Source: Hymenobacter sp. 15J16-1T3B (GTDB lineage: Bacteria > Bacteroidota > Bacteroidia > Cytophagales > Hymenobacteraceae). Taken from it: 64,000 nt of DNA. Shown here in pieces: positions 32,919-42,513 of the stretch. Numbering within the stretch: position 1 is the stretch's first letter; each line of letters starts with the position of its first letter. The DNA is taken from the NCBI RefSeq assembly GCF_020711235.1, contig NZ_JAJFAV010000001.1:248001-312000 (forward strand), read 5' to 3'. The position numbers and the translations under genes were made by a program. The notes beneath the pieces are model-generated. The model was not told the origin of the DNA, did not search any database, and saw only the letters and a program-made list of their open reading frames with translations.

Positions 32919-33551
32919 CTAATGGTCGTTCTGCACGCCGGCTTTCACGGCTATGGGCAGGCGGTTTTCGGGCGGCGGTACCGGGCAGGAATACTGGGCG
33001 CTGTAGGCGCAGAAGGGATTGTAGGCTTGGTTGAAATCGAGGCGGATGGTGTCGCCGGGGGGCACGCGTAGGTCGAGGTAGCGGCCGCCGCCGTAGGAGC
33101 CGCGGCCGTTGGTGAGGTCGGTGAAGGGCAGCAGCAGGTAGTCTTCGTAGCCCGGCTTCTGCTTCAGGTCCAGGCTTTCGTACACCGTTAGCTTCAGCGC
33201 CCGGCCCTGCAGCCGGAAGTGTAGTTCCCCGAATTTGCGGTACATAGGCTGCCGCACGGTGGTCGTTTTCATCGGGAACGGCTGGGCCTGGGCGTCGCGC
33301 ACCAGATAGGCGGGCACGTAGTACGCGTAGTCGACGGGGTAAAACGGCAGGCCCTGAAACGCCGCCTGCGCCGTGGCCGACAAGGGCGAACGGGCCGGGT
33401 CGCGGTACTCGGCGTTGAGCTCCTGCTGGAAGGTGGCCACGGCTTGCTGATGCGCGGCGGGGCTGAGCCGGGCGGGCGTTTGGGCCGCGGCGGGCAGCCA
33501 ACTGCTCAGGCCAGCAGCCGTGCCTAGGGCGCGTAGAACGGCGTGTTTCAT
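32919..33551 (-). CDS. DUF1684 family exported protein
   Basis: A 210-residue exported protein with a signal peptide (about 1-23). The DUF1684 hallmark is at the C-terminus: DLRVPPGDTIRLDFNQAYNPFCAYSAQYSC, then PVPPPENRLPIAVKAG. Earlier are FPVDYAYYVPAYL-type strands and GRALKLTVYES. The DUF1684 domain is beta-rich with conserved NPF-A-Y and CP-PP-N motifs; its function is unknown. The start at 33551 is set by the signal peptide. It lies 19 bases downstream of the exonuclease gene on the same strand, suggesting co-transcription. Confidence 0.9.
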   Translation of the reverse strand: MKHAVLRALGTAAGLSSWLPAAAQTPARLSPAAHQQAVATFQQELNAEYRDPARSPLSATAQAAFQGLPFYPVDYAYYVPAYLVRDAQAQPFPMKTTTVRQPMYRKFGELHFRLQGRALKLTVYESLDLKQKPGYEDYLLLPFTDLTNGRGSYGGGRYLDLRVPPGDTIRLDFNQAYNPFCAYSAQYSCPVPPPENRLPIAVKAGVQNDH

Positions 33552-33570
33552 GCCCCCAAAGGTAGCCCGG

Positions 33571-34194
33571 CTACTCGGTTTCGGCGGGCGGCTCGGGCAA
33601 CACCTGCTGGTACACCGGCAGGGCGTAGAAGGGCCGCAGCAACTCGATAACGTCCAGCGCATCGGCCACGGCTTCGTGGGCCACAGTCGCGTCGGCGAAC
33701 CGGGCGCGGGCCTTGCAGATGCTCATGGTGGGCAGGCGGGAGTCTTTGCGCCAGTTCAGGTAAAAGGCGGCCGGATCGAGCAGGGCGGGCTCGGCGCGCA
33801 CCAGCGTGCCCCAGCCGGGTAGCTGCCGCAAAAACAGCAAATCGAACGAGCCGATGTTCTTGCCGGCCATGATCACGGTCACCCGGTCTTTCTTGTCGGC
33901 TTTGAAGCCCTGCCCCAGCAGCCACTCCCGCAGCTGCGGCAGCAGCTCTTCGACCGAGCAGATATCCGCCTGCTCGGGCTCGGCGTGGGCCAGCTCCTGC
34001 AGCAGCCGCGCATTCAGTGCCAGGGCGCCGGCCGTGCCCACGTACTCGGCGTGGCGCACCGCCCGCCGAAAGGTGGGCAGATCGGTGAGCGGCCGCAGGC
34101 GTTTGGTGTCTTCCACCACGGCGGCCAACTCGATAATCTGGTGCCGCTCGGGCTGATTGCCGGTCATTTCTAGGTCCAGGGAAACGTAGCGCAT
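33571..34194 (-). CDS. DEDDh-type 3'-5' exonuclease
   Basis: A 207-residue exonuclease-fold protein. ExoI motif: SLDLEMTG (metal ligands Asp7 and Glu9). ExoII: IGSFDLLFLRQL. ExoIII: HEAVADALDVI with the general-base His. These are the DEDDh signatures shared by oligoribonuclease, DnaQ/epsilon and RNase T. The size fits oligoribonuclease or a stand-alone epsilon-like nuclease, but the early segment differs from Orn, so the substrate (RNA or DNA) is open. It has its own start at the left end of the gap and a downstream DUF1684 gene. Confidence 0.88.
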   Translation of the reverse strand: MRYVSLDLEMTGNQPERHQIIELAAVVEDTKRLRPLTDLPTFRRAVRHAEYVGTAGALALNARLLQELAHAEPEQADICSVEELLPQLREWLLGQGFKADKKDRVTVIMAGKNIGSFDLLFLRQLPGWGTLVRAEPALLDPAAFYLNWRKDSRLPTMSICKARARFADATVAHEAVADALDVIELLRPFYALPVYQQVLPEPPAETE

Positions 34195-34389
34195 AGGCTC
34201 TAGCCTACGGACGACAGGCCCCGGCGTTGGCCAGCCGGCACTTCCTCAACGCGAAGCCAAGCCGTAACCCGGTTTACCGATTAAGTGAAATCGAAATTCA
34301 GTAACCGCTTTTACTTACTTCTTATCCTCCCTTTTCCTTCCGCGGCAAGGCAAACATAGCGCCCCAGAGCCCCGCCGCAGTAGCCCAGG

Positions 34390-34433
34390 CCGCAAAAAAA
34401 GCTTCGGCGTAGCGGCCGAAGCTTTTTTTGCGG
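34390..34433. terminator. Strong terminator after the delta-60 gene
   Basis: A perfect 19-bp stem (34390-34408 with 34415-34433) containing AAAAAAAGCTTCGGC and a 6-base loop, giving T-runs on both strands. It ends 6 bases from the stop of the minus-strand delta-60 gene. Together with the rest of the 245-base gap (34195-34439), nothing else is visible. Confidence 0.9.
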
Positions 34434-34439
34434 TCAGCT

Positions 34440-36911
34440 TTACTCCACCACTACGCGGCGCGTCACGGGCCCCTCGGCATAGTCGACGCGCAGCAGGTAC
34501 ACGCCGGCGGGCAGGTGGCGCAGGTCCAGGCTCGTCGTTGCGGCGGGGCACGTTTGGCGGACCACTGCTTGTCCCTGCACGTTGAGCAGCGTAACGGCAG
34601 TAGGCGCGGCGGGCAGTTGCAGACGCAACACGTTGTGGGCGGGCACTGGCCAAGCCGCTACCTGGGCGGCCGGCCGCTTGTCGGCCGCGTGCAGCACGTT
34701 GGCAGCCTCCAGCCGCACCAGGCCTGCCCGGGCGGTGCCGGCCACGCTGCTGAAATCCCCGGCCACGACCAGCTTGCCATCCAGCTGACTGATGGTGCTG
34801 TAGGCGGCGCGGGCAATCGGGACGGCGGCAAAGCTGTTGTCGGGGGCGCCGTCGGGCAACAGGCGCACGAGGGTGCCGCCCGTGCCGTAGTACGCGTACG
34901 TCATGGTCAGGATCCGGTCGTTGGGCTGGATGCTCAGGGCCATAGCCCCGTCGTAAGCCTGCCCGACGGGCAGCGGGGTAAAAGTTGGATCGGGCTGGCC
35001 GGTAGCGGGCAGCAGCCGGATCAGGCGGTTGCCGCCCGCGGCGGCGCTGCCGCTGACCACAATCTTGCCCGTCGATTGAAAGCCGATATCAGTGACGCGG
35101 AAGCGGTACGGGTCGGCCAGTTCCGTAAACGAGGCGTCGCGGGTACCGTCGGGCAGCAGCCGAATCAGGCCGCGCGTGTACTGCGTGCTAATCTGGTCCA
35201 GGTCCAGCAGGCCGCCGAGCAGCAGCTTGCCATCGGCCTGTAGTGCCAGCACCGAGAGGCTTCCGTTGGTATAGGGCGTGAAGCTGAAGTCGATTTGGCC
35301 ATCGGCCAGCATCCGGCGCACGGCGCTGGCACCGGTGATGACGATGACGCGGCCATCGGGCTGCAGCTGCATGCGGTACACACCCGTTTCCGTGGCGTTG
35401 GTAGCCGCCGTAAAGCCGGCATCGGGGCCGCCGCCGGGCAGAAAGCGCACCAGCCCTTTACCATACCAGCTGGCTGCCAACACCTTGCCCCCGGTGGTCA
35501 GCGCTACCTGGTTGACTTCGTACCGCATCCGGCTCAGGCGGCAGAAGGCGGTGTCGAGCGCGCCGTTGGGGTGGAGCCGGGCCAGGTGGCCCACGCGGGC
35601 GCCGTTGATTTCGTCAAACGCCCCGCCGATCAGCAGCTTCGCGTCGGGCTGCTGCACCACGCTCGTCACGTAGCCCGGCCCGAGCAGCGTGGGGGCGAAG
35701 GAGGCATCGTGGCTGCCATCGGCGTTGAGCAGGGCCACGTAGGAACGCTGATTGGCGACTAGTTGGTCGTCGCCTGCTACCAGCCATTGCCCGTTGACTT
35801 GGCGAAACAACGAAGTGATGGTAACGCTGACGCCCGGGAACCGCTCATCGGGCAGGAAGATGTTGTCGAACGAGCTGCTGACTGCGCCGCTGGCCGTGAG
35901 GCAGATAAAGCCGTGGAGCGGCACGCGGTAGTACTCCGTGCCGGTGGAGCCGCTGAGCACAATGCGGCCGTCGGGGAGCACCGCCACCTCGGAGGCGTCG
36001 TACGGATTCTGTATGCCGGCCGAATAATCGGTGGTGTTGGGCGTCTGGAAGGTGTTGTCCAGGGTGCCGCTAGGCAGCAGCCGGGCAATGCGGCGGACGA
36101 CGCCCGCACTCACGTTCATGCTCATTCCCCCGATGATAATCTTGCCGTCGGGCTGCAGGCCAATAAAATCCAGGCCGGTCAGGGGCGAAGCGAAGGCGTT
36201 GGTCAGCGGGGAGCTGAACGTATTGTCGACGGCGCCGGTGGCCTCCAGCCGCACAATGCGGCGCGGGGTGGAAAAGCCGCCGCCCACGAGAACCTTGCCG
36301 TCGGGCTGCACCAGAATCTTGAGCACGGGGCCGTTCAGGGGCGCCGCGCAGCTGAACCCGGCGTCGACGGCGCCATCGGGCAGCAGGCGCACCAGCCGGT
36401 TGGCCAGCGTGCCGTTGAACACCTGAAAGTCGCCGCCCACCAGGATTTTACCGTCGGGCTGCACGGCCGTGGCCAGGCGCCGCACGGTGGTCGGCACCGC
36501 AAACACGGCGTCGAAGCTCGGGTCGGGCGTGCCGTCCGCGTTCAGGCGCAGCAGGTTGCGGCGGCTCACGCCCCCGAGGCGCAGGGAATCAGGGCCGATG
36601 AGCAGCAGCTTGCCGGAGGGCAGCTGGCGCACGTTCTGCAGGGTGCCGCGCAACCCGGCCACGTTGGCGTTGAAGGCTTGGTCGGCCGTGTGGTTGAGGT
36701 TATAGCGGGCCAAGCCGCCGCTGGGCTGGCCTTCGGCCGTCGTAAACAGGCCCAGCACCACGTGCTTGCCATCGGCCTGCTGAATAGCCGCCCTGACTTC
36801 GACGGGCTGCCGCAGGCTGGTAATAGTCAGGGTCGGGTCGATAGTTTGGGCCCGCGCACTGAAGCTCCCAACAAACCCAATAAACCAGAAAACAAGTAAA
36901 CGCTGTATCAT
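34440..36911 (-). CDS. Delta-60-repeat beta-propeller-like protein with T9SS sorting domain
   Basis: An 823-residue secreted protein. A signal peptide (about 1-21) is followed by many delta-60 repeats of about 50-60 residues with the pattern QPDGKILVGGDF...RLLPDGAVDAGF; copies are visible throughout residues 40-735. The last ~75 residues are a T9SS type A sorting domain (VAAWPVPAHNVLRLQLPA, LLNVQGQAV, LRHLPAGVYLLRVDY). It would be exported by the type IX system and attached to, or released from, the cell surface. It is probably a structural or adhesive protein. It is divergent from polA. Confidence 0.93.
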   Translation of the reverse strand: MIQRLLVFWFIGFVGSFSARAQTIDPTLTITSLRQPVEVRAAIQQADGKHVVLGLFTTAEGQPSGGLARYNLNHTADQAFNANVAGLRGTLQNVRQLPSGKLLLIGPDSLRLGGVSRRNLLRLNADGTPDPSFDAVFAVPTTVRRLATAVQPDGKILVGGDFQVFNGTLANRLVRLLPDGAVDAGFSCAAPLNGPVLKILVQPDGKVLVGGGFSTPRRIVRLEATGAVDNTFSSPLTNAFASPLTGLDFIGLQPDGKIIIGGMSMNVSAGVVRRIARLLPSGTLDNTFQTPNTTDYSAGIQNPYDASEVAVLPDGRIVLSGSTGTEYYRVPLHGFICLTASGAVSSSFDNIFLPDERFPGVSVTITSLFRQVNGQWLVAGDDQLVANQRSYVALLNADGSHDASFAPTLLGPGYVTSVVQQPDAKLLIGGAFDEINGARVGHLARLHPNGALDTAFCRLSRMRYEVNQVALTTGGKVLAASWYGKGLVRFLPGGGPDAGFTAATNATETGVYRMQLQPDGRVIVITGASAVRRMLADGQIDFSFTPYTNGSLSVLALQADGKLLLGGLLDLDQISTQYTRGLIRLLPDGTRDASFTELADPYRFRVTDIGFQSTGKIVVSGSAAAGGNRLIRLLPATGQPDPTFTPLPVGQAYDGAMALSIQPNDRILTMTYAYYGTGGTLVRLLPDGAPDNSFAAVPIARAAYSTISQLDGKLVVAGDFSSVAGTARAGLVRLEAANVLHAADKRPAAQVAAWPVPAHNVLRLQLPAAPTAVTLLNVQGQAVVRQTCPAATTSLDLRHLPAGVYLLRVDYAEGPVTRRVVVE

Positions 36912-37023
36912 AGAACAATAAGCAGATGCGCAACAAAATTAGCTTGGCACCGGCACATTCCGCTCCGGCTCCGGTTTGCCAACCCGGTTAGCACCGAATG
37001 CGGTATTCCGCGCCAGCTTCTTG

Positions 37024-37031
37024 TACCTTCG
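37024..37031 (+). promoter_or_regulatory. Putative -7 box of polA
   Basis: TACCTTCG lies 8 bases before the polA ATG in the 128-base divergent gap, close to the Bacteroidota TAnnTTTG. No convincing -33 TTTG is seen. If real, the transcript is nearly leaderless. Confidence 0.35.
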
Positions 37032-37039
37032 CCCTTACC

Positions 37040-39925
37040 ATGTCCGACACCGCTGCCCGCCCCAAACTCTTCCTGCTCGACGCCTTCGCGCTGATTTACC
37101 GCTCGCATTTCGCGTTCAGCAAAAACCCGCGCATCAACTCTAAGGGCCTGAACACCGGGGCCATTCTGGGCTTCACCAACACCCTGGTGGAAGTGCTGCA
37201 GAAGGAGAAGCCCACCCACATCGGCGTGGCCTTCGACGCGGCCAAGAAAACCTTCCGCCACGAGCAGTACGCCGACTACAAGGCCCACCGCCAAGCCATG
37301 CCCGAGGACATCGGCGTGGCCATTCCTTACATCAAGCAGATTATCACCGCCTTCCGCATTCCCATCCTGAAAGTGGACGGCTACGAGGCCGACGACGTCA
37401 TCGGCACGCTGGCCCAGCAGGCCGAGCGGGAAGGTTTCGAGGTGTTCATGATGACGCCCGACAAGGATTACTGCCAGCTCGTGACCGAGCACATCAAGCA
37501 GTACCGCCCGGCCTTCATGGGCAACGCGGCCGAAATCGTGGACGTGGAGCGGGTGCGCGAGAAGTTCGGCGTGGAGCGCGTGGAGCAAGTTATCGACATC
37601 CTCGGGCTGATGGGCGACGCGTCGGACAACATCCCGGGCATTCCGGGCATCGGCGAAAAGACGGCCAAGACGCTGATTGAGAAGTTCGGCTCGGTCGAGA
37701 ACCTGATTGCCAACACCGACCAGCTCAAGGGCAAGCAGCGCGAAAACGTGGAGCAGTTTGCCCAGCAGGGCCTCATGTCCAAGGAACTGGCCACCATCCA
37801 CACCTCGGTGCCCATCGACTTCCGGGCCGAGGAGCTGGCCCTCGAAAAGCCCGACGGCCACACGCTGAAGACCTTGTTTGAGGAGCTGGAATTTCGCCAG
37901 CTGGCCGCCCGCATCTTGGAAGATGCCGGGCGCCCCGGCAGCGCGCCCGGCGCCGGCGGCACCCGCGGCGCCCGCCGCCCCAAAGTGGCTAGCCCCGGCG
38001 GCCCCGGCCTGTTCGACTCGGCCGACGACGCCGTGAAACGCTCGGCCGAAGGCGCCGACTCCGACGAAATCGAGCTGGACGAGCCCGAGTTCGTGGGCTC
38101 GCGCCGCACCCTCGACGACGTGCCCCACCAGTACCACCTCGTCGACTCGCCCGGCGCGCGCAAGAGCTTGGTGCAGTTTCTGGTGAAGCAGAAGGAAGTC
38201 AGCTTCGACACCGAAACCACCGGCCTCGACACGATGACGGCCCGGCTGGTGGGCCTTTCGTTCTGCTGGCGCGTGGGCGAGGCCTACTACGTGCCCGTGC
38301 CCTGGGGCCCCGACGACGTGGAGGCCGCTCAGGCCATTGTCGACGAGTTCCGGCCCTTCTTCGACGCGGAGAACGTGACCAAGATCGGGCAGAACATCAA
38401 GTACGACCTGAGCATCCTCAAGCACTACGGCGTGACGGTGCGCGGACCCTTGTTCGACACCATGCTGGCCCACTACCTGCTGGAGCCCGACATGCGCCAC
38501 AACATGGACGTGCTGGCCGAAACCTACCTGCACTACTCTCCCATCAGCATTCTGGAGCTGATCGGGCCCAAGGGTAAGAACCAGAAAACCATGGGCGACA
38601 TCCCGCCCGCCGAGGTGAAGGACTACGCCTGCGAGGACGCCGACGTGACCCTGCAGCTCAAGCACGTGTTTGAGCCGCGCCTCGAAGAACAAGGCCTGCT
38701 GCCCCTGCTCAACGACGTAGAAAACCCCTTGGTGCCGGTGCTGGCCGACATCGAGTACGAGGGCGTACGCATCGACGCCTCGGCCTTGTCGGAGTACTCG
38801 GGCACTTTGCAGGGCTACATCTCGGAGGTCGAGGAGCAGATATTCAAAATCAGCGGGGAGCCGTTCAACATCGGCTCGCCCAAGCAGTTGGGCGAGGTGC
38901 TCTTCGACAAGCTGCAGATCGGGGGCAAGCCCAAGAAGACCAAGACCGGGCAGTACGCCACCGGCGAGGAAATCCTGAGCGTGCTGGCCGCCGAGCACCC
39001 CATTGCTGCGCTCATCCTGGAGCACCGCCAGCTCACCAAGCTCAAGAGCACCTACGTGGACGCGCTGCCGCAGCTAGTGTGTGAGTTGGACGGCCGCATC
39101 CACACCTCCTTCAACCAGGCCGTGACGGCCACCGGGCGCCTCTCCAGCACCAACCCCAACCTGCAGAACATTCCGATTCGCACGGAGAAGGGCCGCGAAA
39201 TCCGCCGGGCCTTCGTGCCGCGCGATAAGGACCATCTGCTCGTAGCGGCCGACTACTCGCAGATCGAGCTGCGCATCATGGCTTCGTTCTCGCAGGACCC
39301 GACCATGATTGAGTCATTCCGCCAGGGCCTGGACATTCACCAGAGCACGGCCAGCAAAATCTTCAACGTGCCGTTGGAGCAGGTGGATGGGGACATGCGC
39401 CGCAAGGCCAAGACGGCCAACTTCGGCATCATCTACGGCATTTCGGCCTTCGGCCTGGCCCAGCGCCTGAGCATCGGCCGCAAGGAAGCCACCGACCTCA
39501 TCGACGCGTATTTCGCGGAGTTTCCGGCCGTGAAGCAGTACATGGACGAGAGCATCCGCAAGGCCCGCGACCTGGAATACGCCGAGACCCTACTGGGCCG
39601 CCGCCGTTACCTGCGCGACATCAACTCGCGCAACGCCACGCTGCGCGGCTACACCGAGCGCAACGCCATCAACGCCCCCATTCAGGGCACGGCGGCCGAC
39701 ATCATCAAGGTGGCCATGATTCACATCCACGACTGGCTGCAGCAGGAAAAACTGGCCACCCGCATGATTCTGCAGGTGCACGACGAATTGGTGTTCGACG
39801 CGCCCAAGGAGGAAGTCGAGCTGATCCAGCCCAAAATCCGGGAGCTGATGGCCAACGCCCTGCCCATGCAGGTGCCGCTGGAAGTGGAAATCGGCACAGG
39901 CTCGAACTGGCTGGAAGCGCACTAA
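37040..39925 (+). CDS. polA: DNA polymerase I
   Basis: A 961-residue family A polymerase with all three activities. The 5'-nuclease domain (about 1-290) has LFLLDAFALIYR, FRHEQYADYKAHR and DASDNIPGIPGIGEKTA. The 3'-5' exonuclease domain is intact: VSFDTETTGLD (Asp/Glu), NIKYDLSILK, then DYACEDADV. The polymerase domain has motif A DYSQIELRIMAS, motif B RRKAKTANFGIIYGIS and motif C QVHDELVFD. It removes RNA primers and fills gaps in replication and repair. A Gly/Ala/Arg-rich linker (about 303-330) separates nuclease and exonuclease domains. The start at 37040 (MSDTAARPKLFLLDAF) is the canonical one. Confidence 0.98.
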   Translation: MSDTAARPKLFLLDAFALIYRSHFAFSKNPRINSKGLNTGAILGFTNTLVEVLQKEKPTHIGVAFDAAKKTFRHEQYADYKAHRQAMPEDIGVAIPYIKQIITAFRIPILKVDGYEADDVIGTLAQQAEREGFEVFMMTPDKDYCQLVTEHIKQYRPAFMGNAAEIVDVERVREKFGVERVEQVIDILGLMGDASDNIPGIPGIGEKTAKTLIEKFGSVENLIANTDQLKGKQRENVEQFAQQGLMSKELATIHTSVPIDFRAEELALEKPDGHTLKTLFEELEFRQLAARILEDAGRPGSAPGAGGTRGARRPKVASPGGPGLFDSADDAVKRSAEGADSDEIELDEPEFVGSRRTLDDVPHQYHLVDSPGARKSLVQFLVKQKEVSFDTETTGLDTMTARLVGLSFCWRVGEAYYVPVPWGPDDVEAAQAIVDEFRPFFDAENVTKIGQNIKYDLSILKHYGVTVRGPLFDTMLAHYLLEPDMRHNMDVLAETYLHYSPISILELIGPKGKNQKTMGDIPPAEVKDYACEDADVTLQLKHVFEPRLEEQGLLPLLNDVENPLVPVLADIEYEGVRIDASALSEYSGTLQGYISEVEEQIFKISGEPFNIGSPKQLGEVLFDKLQIGGKPKKTKTGQYATGEEILSVLAAEHPIAALILEHRQLTKLKSTYVDALPQLVCELDGRIHTSFNQAVTATGRLSSTNPNLQNIPIRTEKGREIRRAFVPRDKDHLLVAADYSQIELRIMASFSQDPTMIESFRQGLDIHQSTASKIFNVPLEQVDGDMRRKAKTANFGIIYGISAFGLAQRLSIGRKEATDLIDAYFAEFPAVKQYMDESIRKARDLEYAETLLGRRRYLRDINSRNATLRGYTERNAINAPIQGTAADIIKVAMIHIHDWLQQEKLATRMILQVHDELVFDAPKEEVELIQPKIRELMANALPMQVPLEVEIGTGSNWLEAH

Positions 39926-39933
39926 GCTGCACT

Positions 39934-39989
39934 CCTCTACGCCCACGGCCCGTCTGCTCCGAGGAGCGGACGGGCCGTGGGCGTAGAGG
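39934..39989. terminator. Long hairpin after polA
   Basis: Two 27-base arms (39934-39960 and 39963-39989) are complements with one G-T pair and almost no loop. It lies 8 bases after the polA stop and 15 before the convergent lipoprotein stop, so it probably ends both transcripts. Confidence 0.75.
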
Positions 39990-40004
39990 GCAGGTCTATT
40001 CCGG

Positions 40005-40457
40005 CTATTGCGCCGTGAAAGTGGTCTTGGTTACCGTCGTCACGGTGTCGGCTTGCTGGGTCGTTACCAGCAGCAGCGTCGTGCGGTTGATGGTCCGGAT
40101 GACGCCAGCTAAGTTGTAGTTGCCGGTGGCGGCGGCCGCGGTGACCATCAGCGTGCTGTCGGCCAGCGTCCAGCGGCCGGCGGTTTGCTGCGCATCGGCG
40201 GTGGCGCACTTCAGCACGCCCTCGTCCACCGTCACGTTGTTGCCGTTGCCGAAGCGGTAGGTGTTGTCTTTGACGCAATCGGCCCGGGGGCGCAGCACGT
40301 CGGTGGCCGCCCGGCCGTTGACCCGCGCGCTGGCGGCCGTGATGCGCCAGGCCCGGGCCAGCAGCAGCTCGGTGGTGGTCAGAGGTTGTTCCTCGTCCTT
40401 CTCGCAGGCAAAGGCGGCTAGCAGGCTCAGGGCGGCAAAAACAGTAGCGCGTGTCAT
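40005..40457 (-). CDS. Lipocalin-like lipoprotein
   Basis: A 150-residue predicted lipoprotein with the signal MTRATVFAALSLLAAFAC (Cys18). The pattern TTTELLLARAWRITAAS, then DCVKDNTYRFGNGNNVTVDEGVLKC, then GRWTLADSTLMV is that of the lipocalin-like (DUF5004-type) eight-stranded barrels of Bacteroidota, with a conserved Cys pair that may form a disulfide. The ligand is unknown. It belongs to the same family as the genes at 40626, 41602 and 43741. Confidence 0.8.
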   Translation of the reverse strand: MTRATVFAALSLLAAFACEKDEEQPLTTTELLLARAWRITAASARVNGRAATDVLRPRADCVKDNTYRFGNGNNVTVDEGVLKCATADAQQTAGRWTLADSTLMVTAAAATGNYNLAGVIRTINRTTLLLVTTQQADTVTTVTKTTFTAQ

Positions 40458-40625
40458 AGGGTATACAAACGAAATCGACCCGATTCGGCGTATGCGGCCG
40501 CGGTCTGCGCCGCCAAACGGCCCGCCAAAGCTACAGCCCGCAGCCGCACGCCCGCGGTATTCTTTGCAACGCCCGCCGAACTTCCCCGGTATACGCCGGT
40601 TGTGGCTGCTACAGCCTCGCCCGGC

Positions 40626-41114
40626 TTAAAATGCGGTATACGTTACCGCCATGCTACCTCCGTACCCCTGATTGTAAGCGCTCCAGCGTAAGCGCAAGGT
40701 TGTGGCCGTCAGCTCTTCAATGTGCAGCGGGGCGTTTTGAGGAATGCTCACTCCCAGGATTGACCCGGGAGCCCCCAGATAGTACATGTCATTAGACAGT
40801 CCCCAGGTATCCGTTCGCGTTTGCGGATCAGTTGTATTGCACCTGCTCGCGCCTTCGTCGTTGACGATGGTCCGATTAGTATTGAACTGCAGAAAATTGT
40901 CGCGCTGGCAAGCCGTCAACCGTGCGTACTCGTCCGTAGAAGTCTGATTACTGGTCGTCACGTAGGCCGTCATGCGCCATCTTCTGCTCGTTAGCAGCGT
41001 TGTTGTGGTCGGAGCACTGGTTACCGGGGCAGGGGTTGACTTCTCACAGCCAACTAGTATTGATGAGGCTACGCCCACAGCGCCCAGCCCTCTTAACAAA
41101 TGATGGATGTTCAT
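40626..41114 (-). CDS. Lipocalin-like lipoprotein, single-domain duplicate copy
   Basis: A 162-residue lipoprotein (MNIHHLLRGLGAVGVASSILVGC, Cys23). Its single lipocalin-like domain (RRWRMTAYVTTSNQTSTDEYARLTACQRDNFLQF) is almost identical to the second domain of the protein at 41602-42513. The signal regions also match, so this copy arose by duplication with loss of one domain, or the longer protein by gain. The DNA is AT-richer than the surroundings. The start at 41114 follows the homologue. Confidence 0.8.
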   Translation of the reverse strand: MNIHHLLRGLGAVGVASSILVGCEKSTPAPVTSAPTTTTLLTSRRWRMTAYVTTSNQTSTDEYARLTACQRDNFLQFNTNRTIVNDEGASRCNTTDPQTRTDTWGLSNDMYYLGAPGSILGVSIPQNAPLHIEELTATTLRLRWSAYNQGYGGSMAVTYTAF

Positions 41115-41335
41115 GAAACAAAGTCTGATAATCTGCTGCAATGTATTATAATAATACCGTCGCTATTTCTGCTTTGCCTGGACTTACCGCGTACGTCCCC
41201 AATTTGGAGGCCGAAGCATATTCGGACGCGTTCGAGTAGAAGCCGACTATACCCATTGTACAATACATAAGTTTGATTAACAGATACTTAATTTCGAACC
41301 ACAACATCCGCCATTCATTTTGACTTATACCACAT

Positions 41336-41533
41336 ATCCTTTCCGTTTCTGTTCCGCTCTCTGTGGCTCGTTTCGACGCCTTCGTTATCGGGACCGGACC
41401 CGTCGGGCCTGCGCCATCGAGCTGCAGCGCCGCGGCCTGCGCGTAGTGGTCGTCGACAAGGGGGCGCTGGTCAACTCGCTGATTGGCTACCCCACCAACA
41501 TGGAGTTCTTCTCCACGCCCAAGCTGCTCGAGA
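41336..41533 (+). pseudogene. Truncated ypdA remnant from a tandem duplication
   Basis: This stretch closely matches the first ~66 codons of ypdA at 42680. The start codon is ATC where the intact gene has ATG. The frame then matches (LSV...ARFDAFVIGTGPVG) until a 4-base deletion after GPVG shifts it. The following codons in another frame again match (CAIELQRRGLRVVVVDKGAL, then IGYPTNMEFFSTP) and homology ends near 41533. Upstream non-coding sequence is also shared between the two copies. It is clearly non-functional. The rest of the 487-base gap (41115-41601) holds no other gene. Confidence 0.88.
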
Positions 41534-41601
41534 AGCGGAGGAATAACCTCAGCTGCCCGAACGGCGTCCACTTGCTTGCGGCTACTAACGCCCTGCCCTA
41601 C

Positions 41602-42513
41602 TTAAAATGCAGTGTAGGTTACGGTCGTGCTACCTCCGTACCCCTGATTGTAAGCGCTCCAGCGTAAGCTCAAAGTCGTAGCGCTTAGCTCTACGATGGT
41701 CATTGGGGCATTCTGCGGTATGGCTACCCCCAGAACGGCGCCTGGTGCCCCCAGGGAATAGCCATCATCGGACATTCCCCAGCCGCCGGTTTGGGTCTGC
41801 GGATCAGCCGGATTGCATTTGGTTGCTCCTTCATCGTTGACGATAGTCTGAGTGGGGTTGAACTGCAGAAAATTGTCGCGCTGGCAAGCCGTTAGCCGTG
41901 CGTACTCATCCGTTGCCGTCTGGTTGCTGGTCGTCACGTAGGCCGTCATGCGCCATCTTTTTCCCATCAGCAGGTCTTGCCGCTGCTGCCAGAGCGCCGG
42001 CGGGTTGAGGGCCGCGGGAGAGAACGTGTAGATTTCACGAGTGCTGGGATTCGCAACATTGGCTTTGGCTATGCGAATCTCAGTGGCGGTAAGCGCCAGA
42101 ATGTCGTATTCCCCGGCTGGCAGGTAATCGTTAGTGCTCGAAGCCCAGGACAAAGACAAACGGGTATCGTTGGCCAGCAACGTCCAGGTGGCCTGTAAGT
42201 CAACATCGCCGGATGTGCAGCGCCGAGAGTTGGCCAAATGCTCCGCCCGGTTGTCCTGAGTAAACCGCAGAATATCATCCTGGTAGCAAACCTTTGGAGC
42301 CCTGGCGTAGGTACTGCTCCCGGTTACAAATTCGATGTTGACCAGATACCAGTCATGCCCCGTCAACGAGGCTTTGGCCGTCGGCGCTGGAGTAGTAGGT
42401 GGAGTAGTCGGGGGATTTATTACCGGGGCAGGCGTTGACTTGTCACAGCCAACTAATATCGACGAGGCTACGCCCACAGCACCCAGCCCTCTTAGCAAAT
42501 CACGGATGTTCAT
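41602..42513 (-). CDS. Two-domain lipocalin-like lipoprotein
   Basis: A 303-residue lipoprotein (signal MNIRDLLRGLGAVGVASSILVGC, Cys23), then a Thr/Pro linker and two lipocalin-like domains. Domain 1 is LTGHDWYLVNIEFVTGSSTY with CYQDDILRFTQDNRAEHLANSRRC. Domain 2 is MGKRWRMTAYVTTSNQTATDEY with ACQRDNFLQFNPTQTIVNDEGATKC. Domain 2 is nearly identical to the whole mature domain of the gene at 40626. It is divergent from ypdA, as the shorter copy is from the ypdA remnant. The ligand is unknown. Confidence 0.8.
   Translation of the reverse strand: MNIRDLLRGLGAVGVASSILVGCDKSTPAPVINPPTTPPTTPAPTAKASLTGHDWYLVNIEFVTGSSTYARAPKVCYQDDILRFTQDNRAEHLANSRRCTSGDVDLQATWTLLANDTRLSLSWASSTNDYLPAGEYDILALTATEIRIAKANVANPSTREIYTFSPAALNPPALWQQRQDLLMGKRWRMTAYVTTSNQTATDEYARLTACQRDNFLQFNPTQTIVNDEGATKCNPADPQTQTGGWGMSDDGYSLGAPGAVLGVAIPQNAPMTIVELSATTLSLRWSAYNQGYGGSTTVTYTAF

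Noticed and set aside
34315-34653. Minus-strand frame overlapping the delta-60 terminator
   Set aside because: It runs through a strong terminator and the end of the delta-60 gene in another frame; composition is Arg/Ala-rich noise.
41146-41571. Minus-strand 141-codon frame across the ypdA remnant
   Set aside because: It lies over the pseudogene and duplicated non-coding DNA; no homology, and the shared ypdA sequence on the other strand explains the region.
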